Source: UBA1952 sp965246765 (lineage in GTDB: Bacteria; Bacteroidota; Bacteroidia; Chitinophagales; Chitinophagaceae). Taken from it: 64,000 bases of DNA. The first letter of the stretch is position 1; the number at the start of each line of letters is the position of its first letter. Position numbers and translations under genes: made by a program. The stretch lies in NCBI GenBank assembly GCA_965246765.1, contig CBDFFJ010000003.1, positions 248,001 through 312,000 on the forward strand. The letters are read 5' to 3'. Below are positions 25,057-33,470 of this stretch, piece by piece. The notes under the pieces were generated by a model. That model was not told where the DNA came from and did not search any database. It saw only the letters and a list, made by a program, of their open reading frames with translations.

Positions 25057-26277
25057 GTGCTACTTCGCCACATTCCGTTTCTCAAGGCCGTTGCGCTGTA
25101 TTCATTTACGGCCTTCGGCGGGCCGCAGGGGCATATCGGGATGATGATGAAGACCTTCGCGCAGCGCCGTCACGACGTTACCGAGGAAGAGCTGATAGAC
25201 TACAATGCCTTTGCCAACATGCTGCCCGGCCCCAGCAGTACGCAGACTGTGATGCTGATAGCGCTGAAGCGGGGCGGCATTCCGCTGGCGCTCGTCACCC
25301 TCGGGCTGTGGATATTGCCCGCCTTCGTCATCATGAGCGCCTGCTCCTTCCTGCTGCTTTATTTTGACGCCAAAGCCATCCGCACCAACCTGTTCACCTA
25401 TATCCAGCCCATGTCGGTGGGCTTCGTAGGCTTCGCCGCGCTGCGCCTGATGAAGACCAGCGTGCGGCACGCCGCAACCCTCGCGATTATGGTGGGCAGC
25501 CTCGCAGCGACGCTCATCCTTCGATCGCCCTGGGTATTCCCGGTAGTATTGATTGCCGCCGGCACCATTTCCAACTTTTCCAATAAACGCATCCCGGAGC
25601 GCACTGGCAAGCCAAAGCCCATCCGCTGGCTGAATCTCTGGCTCTTTGCCGCATTATTCCTTATCGCCGGCGTGCTGTCGGAGGCGGCGCGGGAGGGCGA
25701 CTGGCAGCACCGGCGCGCCTTCAATCTTTTTGAGAACTTCTACCGCTTCGGCGCAATCGTGTTCGGCGGCGGCCAGGCGCTGCTGCCAATGATGCTCTAC
25801 CAGTTTGTGACGCGGCCGATCGCGCTTAACCGCCCGGCCTGGCTGTCGGCGGAGGAGCTTTTAACGGGCTATGGCCTGGTGCAGGCCGTGCCGGGGCCGG
25901 TGTTCTCCGTATGCGCCTTTGCGGGAGGGCTGAGCCTGAGCGCTTATGGCTGGGGCTGGCAGATAGGCGGATGCTTCATAGCCACGATAGCCGTTTTTCT
26001 GCCCAGCACATTACTGCTCTTCTTCCTTTTTCCGATTTATCATAACCTGCGCCAGCATGTGGTCATCTTCCGCGCGCTGGAAGGCATCAATGCCGCTGTA
26101 GTGGGCATTATCTGGGCGTCGGGCATCGTATTGCTGCAGACGATCTCCGTTCCGCGTTTTGAATGGAGCAATCTGGTTGTGATAGCCATTACCTTTTGCC
26201 TGCTTCAGTTTACGCGCATCCCTGCGCCGCTGATCGTGGTCGGCTGGTTGTTGCTGGGCTGGACTATGCACATCTAA
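25057..26277 (+). CDS. chrA: Chromate efflux transporter, CHR family
   Basis: 406 residues from GTG at 25057. This is the long, two-domain form: the first half begins with FTAFGGPQGHIGMM and NMLPGPSSTQTVML, the second repeats the pattern as FGAIVFGGGQALLPMM and YGLVQAVPGPVFSVCAFAGG. About ten membrane segments are visible. Characterised ChrA proteins export chromate. Many homologues in non-resistant bacteria have unproven substrates, so the specific function is inferred. The stop overlaps the convergent histidine kinase by 4 bp. No chromate-responsive regulator (chrB) is nearby. Confidence 0.88.
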   Translation: MLLRHIPFLKAVALYSFTAFGGPQGHIGMMMKTFAQRRHDVTEEELIDYNAFANMLPGPSSTQTVMLIALKRGGIPLALVTLGLWILPAFVIMSACSFLLLYFDAKAIRTNLFTYIQPMSVGFVGFAALRLMKTSVRHAATLAIMVGSLAATLILRSPWVFPVVLIAAGTISNFSNKRIPERTGKPKPIRWLNLWLFAALFLIAGVLSEAAREGDWQHRRAFNLFENFYRFGAIVFGGGQALLPMMLYQFVTRPIALNRPAWLSAEELLTGYGLVQAVPGPVFSVCAFAGGLSLSAYGWGWQIGGCFIATIAVFLPSTLLLFFLFPIYHNLRQHVVIFRALEGINAAVVGIIWASGIVLLQTISVPRFEWSNLVVIAITFCLLQFTRIPAPLIVVGWLLLGWTMHI

Positions 26278-29200
26278 GGCTTGTCCGGGTCCGGCTCAGC
26301 CTCCGTAGCCGGCATGCGGACAAGAAAGGTGGTTCCGGCGCCCGGCGCAGTCTCATAGCTGATAGCGCCGCCCCAGGCTTCCAGCATCTGGCGCGTCATG
26401 GCAAGACCAAGGCCCGTGCCGGAGCTTTTGGTGGTGAAGTAGGGAGTGAATAGCTTTTCCTGCGCCTCCGGCGAAATGCCCGCGCCATTGTCCCTGATGC
26501 GGATGTGCGCATGGCCGGCTTCCGTCGTCAGCTGCACAGAGATAACGCCCGCCGCTCCCTCGGGGATAGCCTGCACGGCGTTTTGCAGCAGATTGGTGAA
26601 GATGCGCACCAGTCCGCTCCGGTCTGCCATTACATATACCGTCCCTTCCGGAGCCTCATAGCTGAGTTGCGCCTTGCCGTTAGCGGTAAAAGGTTCCGTG
26701 ACATTGCGCAGCACAGCGCTAAGCTCCACCGCCTCTGGCCGGGCCGTACCAATGCGGGCAAAAGCGCCAAACTCGGTAGCAATGGCCGAGAGATTATTGA
26801 TCTGCTCCAGCAGCGCCTCGCTTACGCGGCCCGCCAGTGCCACAACGTCCGGCTCGCCGGCCCTGATGGCGCGTTGCAGCCGCTGCACATACAGGTTCAT
26901 AGGCGTCAGCGGGTTTTTTATCTCGTGCGCTACCTGGCGTGCCATTTCGCGAAACGCGCCCTCACGCTCATTTTGCGCCAGCAGGGCAGCGCTCTCTTCT
27001 ACTTTACGCGCCATTTTGTTGTACTCGGCCACCAGCATGCCTACCTCATCGTCGTAAGGCCATTGCAGCAGGTCGTTCCGGTGCAGGCTCAGGCGCCCGA
27101 ACTGCCGGATGATCACGTCAAAAGCCCGTGTAACCCAGCGCGTGGTGAAGTAGGCGAGCAGGCCCGACAGCAGTAGTGCTACGGCATAAAGGTTCACCAG
27201 TGTCACCATTACCGAGGAGATCTGCTCGTCCAGCTCGCGCTGCGCGTAAAACAGCGGCACGTTGACATACGCTGCTATCGCTCCGTCTTCAGCGCGAAGC
27301 GGCGCATAGCAGCTCTGGTACCGGAGCGCGCCGATGCTTTCTATCTGCGTGGTGAGCGATCTCGGCTGCGGGGCAAAGTACCGGAGCACCTCGTACCGCA
27401 TCACAGGCGCGAGGAGCTTTTGGTCGTAGATGGCAGGCTGTGTGGTGCTGCTAAGGTGTCCGTCTGCGTCAAATAAGTTGATGTCAATTTTCTGCGAAGC
27501 AGCCAGGCCGGCCAGAAAATAGCGGAAGTCAGGGCTGCTGATCGCCTTCTGCCACTGGGCGGGGTCATTGTCGCTGTCTCGTTCCTTTATCCATTGCTGC
27601 AGCGCGCGCACCACTACCTGCATCATTGCCTGTCGGCGCGTTTTGCCGGAGCTGTCATATTGCTGGCGCAGAAAGAGGACTGTCGCAATGCCGATTGCGA
27701 TGAATGATACGGCTACGATGCCCATGATGGAAAGCTGCAGCCGCCGGCGCAGCCCGATGCCGCGTAAGCTGCGGATAGCCTCATCCGGATGACTCAGCCA
27801 ATGGCCGCTGTGCCGGTAGGCGGATCCTGCGGCAAGGAGGATCAGGCGGAGCAGCAGCAGGTAAGAAAAGAGCGTCAGCACTTCCGGCAGTGTCCCGAAG
27901 CGGCGCCATACGTACACGCTTCTGTAGGCATCCGGCGTGTAGATGAGTGTGGAGAAGTCATTACCCTTCCGCTCATGGTAGGTAGCACGTGCGGGGTCAT
28001 GCGGCACATAAAACGGAAACGGATAATCGCTGGTCTGCGCCACGAGCCTGCCGCCGGCATATATAGCGTAGGCATAGCCTGCCGCCTTTTCTGCCTGGTT
28101 GATAGTGGCGGGCTGCAGCAGCTCCGGAAGCACCGTCTCCGACACGATCTTCTTTTGCTCCAGGTCTATGCCCATGGCGCCGAGCATATTGCCGGCGCTG
28201 TCTGCCAGGTCCATCAGGGCCAGATAGATGTGGTCGTCGGTTGCAGCCTCGCGGTAATACAGGTCTGTAGCAGTGCGTGAGGGTATGGACTCCCGGCTGA
28301 TCTTCTGCAGCGCATCAAGCGAAGTAGTATCCCGGTTAAGCACCGGTTTGCCATCCGCATTGAACAGGTAAACCTGAGCCTGATAAGCTGCGAGCGTATT
28401 GTTGAAGTAAAGCGCAGCCAGCCTTTCCTCCAGCGCCTTGCGTAAAACGGGATTGGGGCGGCGCATGAATTGCTGCAGCGCCGTGTCGGTCCGGACAAGC
28501 GTGAGGCTCTGGCCGAAGTTGTATTCCATCGCATCGTCGTGGCGGGTGGCTATGTGCTCGGCAAAGGCCCGCCTTGTTTCCCCCTCGCGGACGCGGCCGT
28601 AATGCTGCAGCAGCATCGCGAGCAAGAGGCAGTGCCCGACGCTCCGGAAGATATTTCCCACGCGGAAAAGGCCGGCGCCCCCGCGCAGGCGCGTCACCTG
28701 CTGGCCAAGCACGTCAATGCTCAGCCAAAGGGCGGCGATGCCATAGAAGGCCAGGAGCAGATCTTGCCGGAAGAGCAGCCACAGCAGGAACGCACCAATC
28801 AAGAGTGCTCCTGCCTGCGATCCAAAGGAAGGAAGGACGTTTCTGAGCGCGTTGCGCAGGACGCCGGCAATAATGAGCAGGATGCTCAGCAGCAGTATGG
28901 CGATAAGCAGACCTGTCATAGAGCTCCCTGTAAGCGCGGAAAGGTGCGAGCTGTCAAAAGCAATCAGCGAGTCCAGCACAAGGCTGCGGATGACGCGGAT
29001 GAACAATATGCCCGCGCCAAACAGGCTGCAGCCGCAAAGAACAGCGGCCAGCCAACGCATGGCGGGAGAAGCCTTTGTAGGCACAAGCTGAATGCGCGGC
29101 GCGATGAACAGAAGGCACCAGGCGACGCCCAAAACGTAAAGCAGCAGATCGCCCAGCGACGGCAGCCTGGAACTGGAAGCATATAACCGGGGCGAGAACA

Positions 29201-30002
29201 GCTCGGTCTCAGAAATGCGGAACGGAGGCCCGAAATGCAGCAGCAGCAGCCGTATCACAACCGCCGAGCAGACGACTAATGCCGCGCCCCGGCCCCAACG
29301 GCCGCGCCTTGCCAGCGCAGACGCCCAGCCCTGCAGCCAGGTAGCCAGTGCAACCAGCGACAGCAGCCAGCACCATACAATCCGGTTGGCGGGAGGCTCG
29401 GGCAGGTCGCCGACGGGCGGCGGCTGCACCCAGCCAATGCGCCGGCCATCGGGCGCTATGAGCGGCGCCGCGCCCGCGGTGGGCGCATCGGCTACCACCA
29501 TGTGCGGGTCTATTGCTTCCGAAGCGGCGAAGCAGGGCTGCAGATACTCGTTGTAAAAAGGATATTGCTGCGCTATGGGGAACAGTATGGCTAGCGAGAC
29601 GCCCCCAGGCAGCCAGCTGAAACGCCGGAGATAGCCGTAGTAAGTGCCGCTGTTAAGCTGGTAAATGCGCCCTGTCTCATTCATCTGCGCCGGCGGCAGG
29701 GCAGCAGCCGTGCTCCAGGCAATCAGGCTATCGCCGCGAAAGGCGAACAATTCATAAGGCTGCCGGGCAACCCAGGCGCTGTCGTCGCCGGCATCAGCAG
29801 CGCCCATCCATTGAAGTACGTCGGCGCTGTGACGGTCAAGCGCGGCGCTTTGCAGACTGCGCTCACTCAGGTCGGCCTGTATGCTGCGGGCGATTGCCTG
29901 CGGCATGCGCCCCTCGTCTTCCTTCCGTACGCCACGGGCAGCCAGAAGCCAGAGAGCTATGGCAGCGGCAAGTGTAGTCCAGTGAAGCAGGGTGCGCAGC
30001 AT
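26274..30002 (-). CDS. Very large NtrY-like sensor histidine kinase
   Basis: 1242 residues. Order: an N-terminal membrane helix and extracytoplasmic region (~30-215), a block of about eight membrane helices (~225-500), a second extracytoplasmic sensor region (~500-745), more helices (~750-815), a third sensory part (~820-955), a helix, HAMP (~975-1010: RWVTRAFDVIIRQFGRLS, NKMARKVEE), HisKA with the phosphoacceptor His1026 in HEIKNPLTPM, and HATPase_c with LQNAVQAIP (N box), RDNGAGIS (G1) and SSGTGLGLAM (G2). The HEIKNPLTPI-type H box is typical of NtrY. No response regulator is adjacent, so its partner is unknown. It follows mazG by 3 bp and is presumably co-transcribed. Signal sensed is unknown. 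Confidence 0.9.
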   Translation of the reverse strand: MLRTLLHWTTLAAAIALWLLAARGVRKEDEGRMPQAIARSIQADLSERSLQSAALDRHSADVLQWMGAADAGDDSAWVARQPYELFAFRGDSLIAWSTAAALPPAQMNETGRIYQLNSGTYYGYLRRFSWLPGGVSLAILFPIAQQYPFYNEYLQPCFAASEAIDPHMVVADAPTAGAAPLIAPDGRRIGWVQPPPVGDLPEPPANRIVWCWLLSLVALATWLQGWASALARRGRWGRGAALVVCSAVVIRLLLLHFGPPFRISETELFSPRLYASSSRLPSLGDLLLYVLGVAWCLLFIAPRIQLVPTKASPAMRWLAAVLCGCSLFGAGILFIRVIRSLVLDSLIAFDSSHLSALTGSSMTGLLIAILLLSILLIIAGVLRNALRNVLPSFGSQAGALLIGAFLLWLLFRQDLLLAFYGIAALWLSIDVLGQQVTRLRGGAGLFRVGNIFRSVGHCLLLAMLLQHYGRVREGETRRAFAEHIATRHDDAMEYNFGQSLTLVRTDTALQQFMRRPNPVLRKALEERLAALYFNNTLAAYQAQVYLFNADGKPVLNRDTTSLDALQKISRESIPSRTATDLYYREAATDDHIYLALMDLADSAGNMLGAMGIDLEQKKIVSETVLPELLQPATINQAEKAAGYAYAIYAGGRLVAQTSDYPFPFYVPHDPARATYHERKGNDFSTLIYTPDAYRSVYVWRRFGTLPEVLTLFSYLLLLRLILLAAGSAYRHSGHWLSHPDEAIRSLRGIGLRRRLQLSIMGIVAVSFIAIGIATVLFLRQQYDSSGKTRRQAMMQVVVRALQQWIKERDSDNDPAQWQKAISSPDFRYFLAGLAASQKIDINLFDADGHLSSTTQPAIYDQKLLAPVMRYEVLRYFAPQPRSLTTQIESIGALRYQSCYAPLRAEDGAIAAYVNVPLFYAQRELDEQISSVMVTLVNLYAVALLLSGLLAYFTTRWVTRAFDVIIRQFGRLSLHRNDLLQWPYDDEVGMLVAEYNKMARKVEESAALLAQNEREGAFREMARQVAHEIKNPLTPMNLYVQRLQRAIRAGEPDVVALAGRVSEALLEQINNLSAIATEFGAFARIGTARPEAVELSAVLRNVTEPFTANGKAQLSYEAPEGTVYVMADRSGLVRIFTNLLQNAVQAIPEGAAGVISVQLTTEAGHAHIRIRDNGAGISPEAQEKLFTPYFTTKSSGTGLGLAMTRQMLEAWGGAISYETAPGAGTTFLVRMPATEAEPDPDKP

Positions 30003-30005
30003 AGC

Positions 30006-30773
30006 CTATTGCTCCTCCTTTTTTATCTCGTTCCACATGGCGTCCATCTCTTCCAGGCTCATGCCCTGCAGCGATTTTCCCCGGGCCGATGCGAGGGCTT
30101 CTATTCCCTGGAAGCGGCGGATGAATTTCCGGTTTGTTTTTTCTAAAGCCGCCTCAGGATCCACGCCGGCGAAGCGCGCATAGTTGATCAGGGCAAACAG
30201 GATGTCGCCCATTTCATCCTCAATGGCTGCCGGGTTGCCGCCTTGAACGGCTTCATAAAGCTCCGCCAGCTCCTCATCTACTTTTTCCGCCACCTGGCCT
30301 ATGTGGTTCCACTCAAAGCCCACGGTTTTGGTCTTTTCCTGCAGGCGCAGCGCTTTTACAATGGCCGGCAGGGCAGGCGGCACGCCCCCAAGAATGCTCT
30401 TCTTGCCTTCCTTCAGCTTTATCTGCTCCCAGTTGCGCTTCACGTCCTCATCGTCTTGCACGACGGTGCTGGCGTAGATGTGCGGATGCCGCTGAACGAG
30501 CTTATTACAGATGCCTTCCACTACGTCCTCAAACGTAAACTCGCCCTTTTCTTCGGCTATGAGCGCGTAGAAAATAAGGTGCAGTAGGATGTCGCCGCTT
30601 TCTTCCTTCAGGCCCTGCCAGTCGCCTTCGGTGATTGCTCCGGCCAGCTCATAAGTCTCTTCAATGGTCAGCTGGCGCAGGGTTTCAATGGTCTGTTTCT
30701 TATCCCAGGGGCAGCGCGTCCTTAGCTCGCCCATGATGCGACGGAGGCGCTCAACGCTGTTTTGGTATGACAT
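30006..30773 (-). CDS. mazG: Nucleoside triphosphate pyrophosphohydrolase MazG
   Basis: 255 residues, the full two-domain length. The N-terminal domain has LRTRCPWDKKQTIETLRQLTIEETYEL and EESGDILLHLIFYALIAEEKGEF, the metal-binding EExxE/ExxD set. The C-terminal domain repeats it (KVDEELAELYEAV, EDEMGDILFALINYARF). KYPHVF is represented by QRHPHIYAST. MazG hydrolyses all NTPs and dNTPs, and is linked to removing damaged nucleotides and limiting (p)ppGpp levels. It is upstream of the histidine kinase with 3 bp between stop and start. Confidence 0.95.
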   Translation of the reverse strand: MSYQNSVERLRRIMGELRTRCPWDKKQTIETLRQLTIEETYELAGAITEGDWQGLKEESGDILLHLIFYALIAEEKGEFTFEDVVEGICNKLVQRHPHIYASTVVQDDEDVKRNWEQIKLKEGKKSILGGVPPALPAIVKALRLQEKTKTVGFEWNHIGQVAEKVDEELAELYEAVQGGNPAAIEDEMGDILFALINYARFAGVDPEAALEKTNRKFIRRFQGIEALASARGKSLQGMSLEEMDAMWNEIKKEEQ

Positions 30774-30827
30774 GGAGTAAAAGTAGGCCGCCGCTTACAC
30801 TTGAAGCTGCAAGCGCTATGCCACATG

Positions 30828-32090
30828 TCAGCCGCCCTCTGCAGCAGAAGGCCTGCCGCGATACAGTGTGACGCCAATGCTTATGATGCAGAAGCCGAAC
30901 AGGGACGCGATAAAGCGCTCGTCAAAAAAGAGCGTGTCGTAGTTGGGTATCATCAGCCAGGTAACTACCCGCTCCATATTCAGGAAGAACGCGAGGCTGA
31001 AGAGCAGGTAAAGCCCGACCCGGCCTGTATAAAATGCGTAAGCCGTCAGGAAGATGAAGGCCGGGTGCGAATACCGCTCGTGCATCCGGGTGTTGAAGTA
31101 GAAAAACACCAGCACGCTCAGCGCCGCGCACAGCCAGATGGTCTCCCTTGGGAGCGGCGGCGTATCGCGGCGGCGGAGGGTCTGAAAGGTGTGCCGCATC
31201 ACCGGAAAGAGCGCGATGGCCAGGCCAATGGCAAAGCTGACCAGCCCGATATGGTAATAAGTGCCAATGGGGGTGAGCACCGAATCCGGGTTGCCGGGGC
31301 CTGCCTGCCGGGTAATGAGGTACCACATATTGTGCGCCTGCATCGAAATGGACGGATAAGTATCCACCGCGCCCGTCACCGCCTGCCACACCGCCATTAC
31401 GCCGCTCTTGCCCGTCGCAAAAGGAACCAGCAGCAGCGCCTGGGTTGCGAGCATTGCAGGAATAATGACGAGCACCTTCCGCCAGCCGTCGGCGCGGTGC
31501 AGCCAGCCCATCATTAGCAGTCCCCAGAGGGGAACAAATACGATGGCCTGCAGCTTCATATTCAGGGCCAGCACCAGCAGGACGGCACTCCACACCCAAC
31601 GCCCGCGCCAGCCCTGGTACAGGCAGGCGGCGGCCAGCGCGGCCAGCAACCCGTCCACCTGCCCCCAGATCATAGTATCGTAGCTGTAAGCGACGTTGAG
31701 CAGCGAGCAGAGCAGGATGGTGGTGTAGGGCTGCCGCTTTCCCGTCCACAGGTACACCGTCCAGAGGCCCCAGTACTCCGCTGCCAGCGTGACGAGCCGC
31801 AGGTAGCCGCTGTAGCGCACAATGGCCTCCTCACCGCCCGCCATCCACCCAAAGAGCCAGAGCACATACTGATACAGCGGCGGATAATTGGTGCCGCTGC
31901 CATAGGCATTCCCCAAACCGTTTCTGTGGATATACACCGCCCAGCGCTCCCAGCAATCCATGTCAATGCGCACGCCCCGCAGGCCGGGGATCATGATGGC
32001 GGCGAAGAGAAAAGCCAGCACCGGCAGCAGCCAGCGCTCCGCCAGAGCGCCGGGACGGGCAGCGGCATGGTGCGGAGTAGCAGAAGGCAT
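30828..32090 (-). CDS. Polytopic membrane glycosyltransferase-like protein (GT87/GT-C type)
   Basis: 420 residues with about ten membrane segments. Between the first two helices lies a loop with IDMDCWERWAVYIHRNGLGNAY and NYPPLYQYVLW, which carries the acidic residues and N-Y-P-P motif characteristic of polyprenol-phosphate-sugar-dependent GT-C transferases. MIWGQVDGL (~145) and NTRMHERYSHP (~330) are further conserved-looking loops of this group. It would transfer a sugar from a lipid carrier on the outer face of the inner membrane. The acceptor is unknown. Together with the GT2 enzyme at 10179 it could form a mannosylation route, but the genes are 20 kb apart and this is speculation. Confidence 0.75.
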   Translation of the reverse strand: MPSATPHHAAARPGALAERWLLPVLAFLFAAIMIPGLRGVRIDMDCWERWAVYIHRNGLGNAYGSGTNYPPLYQYVLWLFGWMAGGEEAIVRYSGYLRLVTLAAEYWGLWTVYLWTGKRQPYTTILLCSLLNVAYSYDTMIWGQVDGLLAALAAACLYQGWRGRWVWSAVLLVLALNMKLQAIVFVPLWGLLMMGWLHRADGWRKVLVIIPAMLATQALLLVPFATGKSGVMAVWQAVTGAVDTYPSISMQAHNMWYLITRQAGPGNPDSVLTPIGTYYHIGLVSFAIGLAIALFPVMRHTFQTLRRRDTPPLPRETIWLCAALSVLVFFYFNTRMHERYSHPAFIFLTAYAFYTGRVGLYLLFSLAFFLNMERVVTWLMIPNYDTLFFDERFIASLFGFCIISIGVTLYRGRPSAAEGG

Positions 32091-32261
32091 AGGCTGCCCG
32101 CAAATTATGCCTTATGCGCTGCAAGCCCCGCCGCAGGAAACACACGGCCCCAAAATATTAAGCGCACGCCCACGTTAGACCCTAACATTTTGCGCCCGCT
32201 GCCAGTCTTGCCGGCAGACGCATCTTGCGCAGCAATGCAGATCTTTCAAAAAGCCACCCAC

Positions 32262-33025
32262 ATGAGGCCAGTCATCTCCTTTACAATCCTCCTGCTGCTG
32301 TTCTGTACCGCCTCCTGCAACCACCAGGCCGCGCAGGCGCCGGTGGCCGATACCCTCAGCTTCATCATGGCCGGGCAAAGCAATATGGCCGGCCGGGGCA
32401 TCGTAGCCCCCGAAGACACCGCCACCGACCCCCGCTTGCTGGAGATGGACGACGCCTTTCACTACATGCTCAAAAGCGAGCCCAACAAGCTCTACCAGGG
32501 CTGGCTGGCCGGGCTGGACTGCGGCCACTCCTTCGGCGGCGAGCTCCTGCGCCACCTGCCCGCGCAAACCGCCGTCGGCCTCATTCAGTGCTCCGTATCC
32601 AGCACCGCCATGAAGCACTGGCTCGGCGACTCCCTCGGCATCTACACCAACCTCGTAAGCCGCGCCCGCGCGGGGGCGGCCAGCGGCCCCGTAAAAGGCC
32701 TCCTCTGGATGCAGGGCGAGGGCGATGCCGACGACGCCGTGAGCGCTGCCGCCTACGGGCAGGCCCTCAGCACCTTCATCCGCCGGCTGCGCGCGATGCA
32801 GGCATGCCCGCCCTCCCCTTTTACATAGCCCTGCTGCCCCGCTGGTGCGCGAAGCCCTACAAAGACGGCGTGAACGCCGGCATCCGCCAGACAGCCGCCG
32901 CGCTCAGCGACATCCACCTCATCCCCACAGACGACCTGGGCATGCGGTTGGACAGCATCCATCTGGACGCCGCCGGGCAGCGGGCCCTGGGGAAACGCTT
33001 CGCGGAAGCGGTGGAGGAGCTTTAG
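32262..33025 (+). pseudogene. Sialate O-acetylesterase-like SGNH lipoprotein, split by a -1 frameshift
   Basis: The first frame starts ATG at 32262 with a lipoprotein signal peptide (LLLLFCTAS|C) and reads to a TAG at 32826-32828. It contains block I (FIMAGQSNMAG, nucleophile Ser) and block III (GLLWMQGEGDADD). The second frame, shifted by -1, continues from about 32810 with PFYIALLPRWC and ends at 33025. It holds the catalytic block V (DSIHLDAAGQRALGKRF). Both halves are needed for an esterase of normal length (~254 residues). The switch region contains CCCTTTT in the right register for -1 slippage, 3 nt before the TAG. It may be a decayed gene, a sequencing error, or programmed slippage. 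Predicted role: removing acetyl groups from sugars in the periplasm or at the surface. Confidence 0.75.
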
Positions 33026-33470
33026 GGTTATGGCTTGCAGGTGATGCGCAGCAGCTACAGGATGCACAAGGATCTGCAATGGCCGGAATCTGCGGGACTT
33101 AAGCTAATCGAATAGTGATGCATGGTCAATAACTCTGTGCGGCTGCTTGACTGCATTTTCGTCACCAATAATTGATATGTTCCTATACGGTCCTGATAGA
33201 CACAGGGCGAAAAATTTCAATTTTCTTCATCAAGCACACAAATTCTGTTTTTATACACACAGTTTTAAGCTACTCCCTACGCAAAAACACCTTAAATGAT
33301 GCCTGATCCACTGGCAGAAGCCTTCGCCATATAACAGTTCCGCCACGTTTATGCGGCAGCAGGTGTGCAGTATCTGAAGCGCTCAGGCAATTGGAGGCGA
33401 GAAGCAGCGAGCCAATTCCGGCTTTGACGACATCGTTCGCAGCCGTTTCGCCTGCATCTTTACAGCCGCC
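33026..33470. other. Intergenic region without a recognised gene
   Basis: 445 bp of mixed composition between the esterase and the next membrane-protein gene. It is AT-richer in 33160-33300. No convincing ORF, hairpin terminator, tandem repeat or clear TAnnTTTG promoter was found on either strand. Confidence 0.5.
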
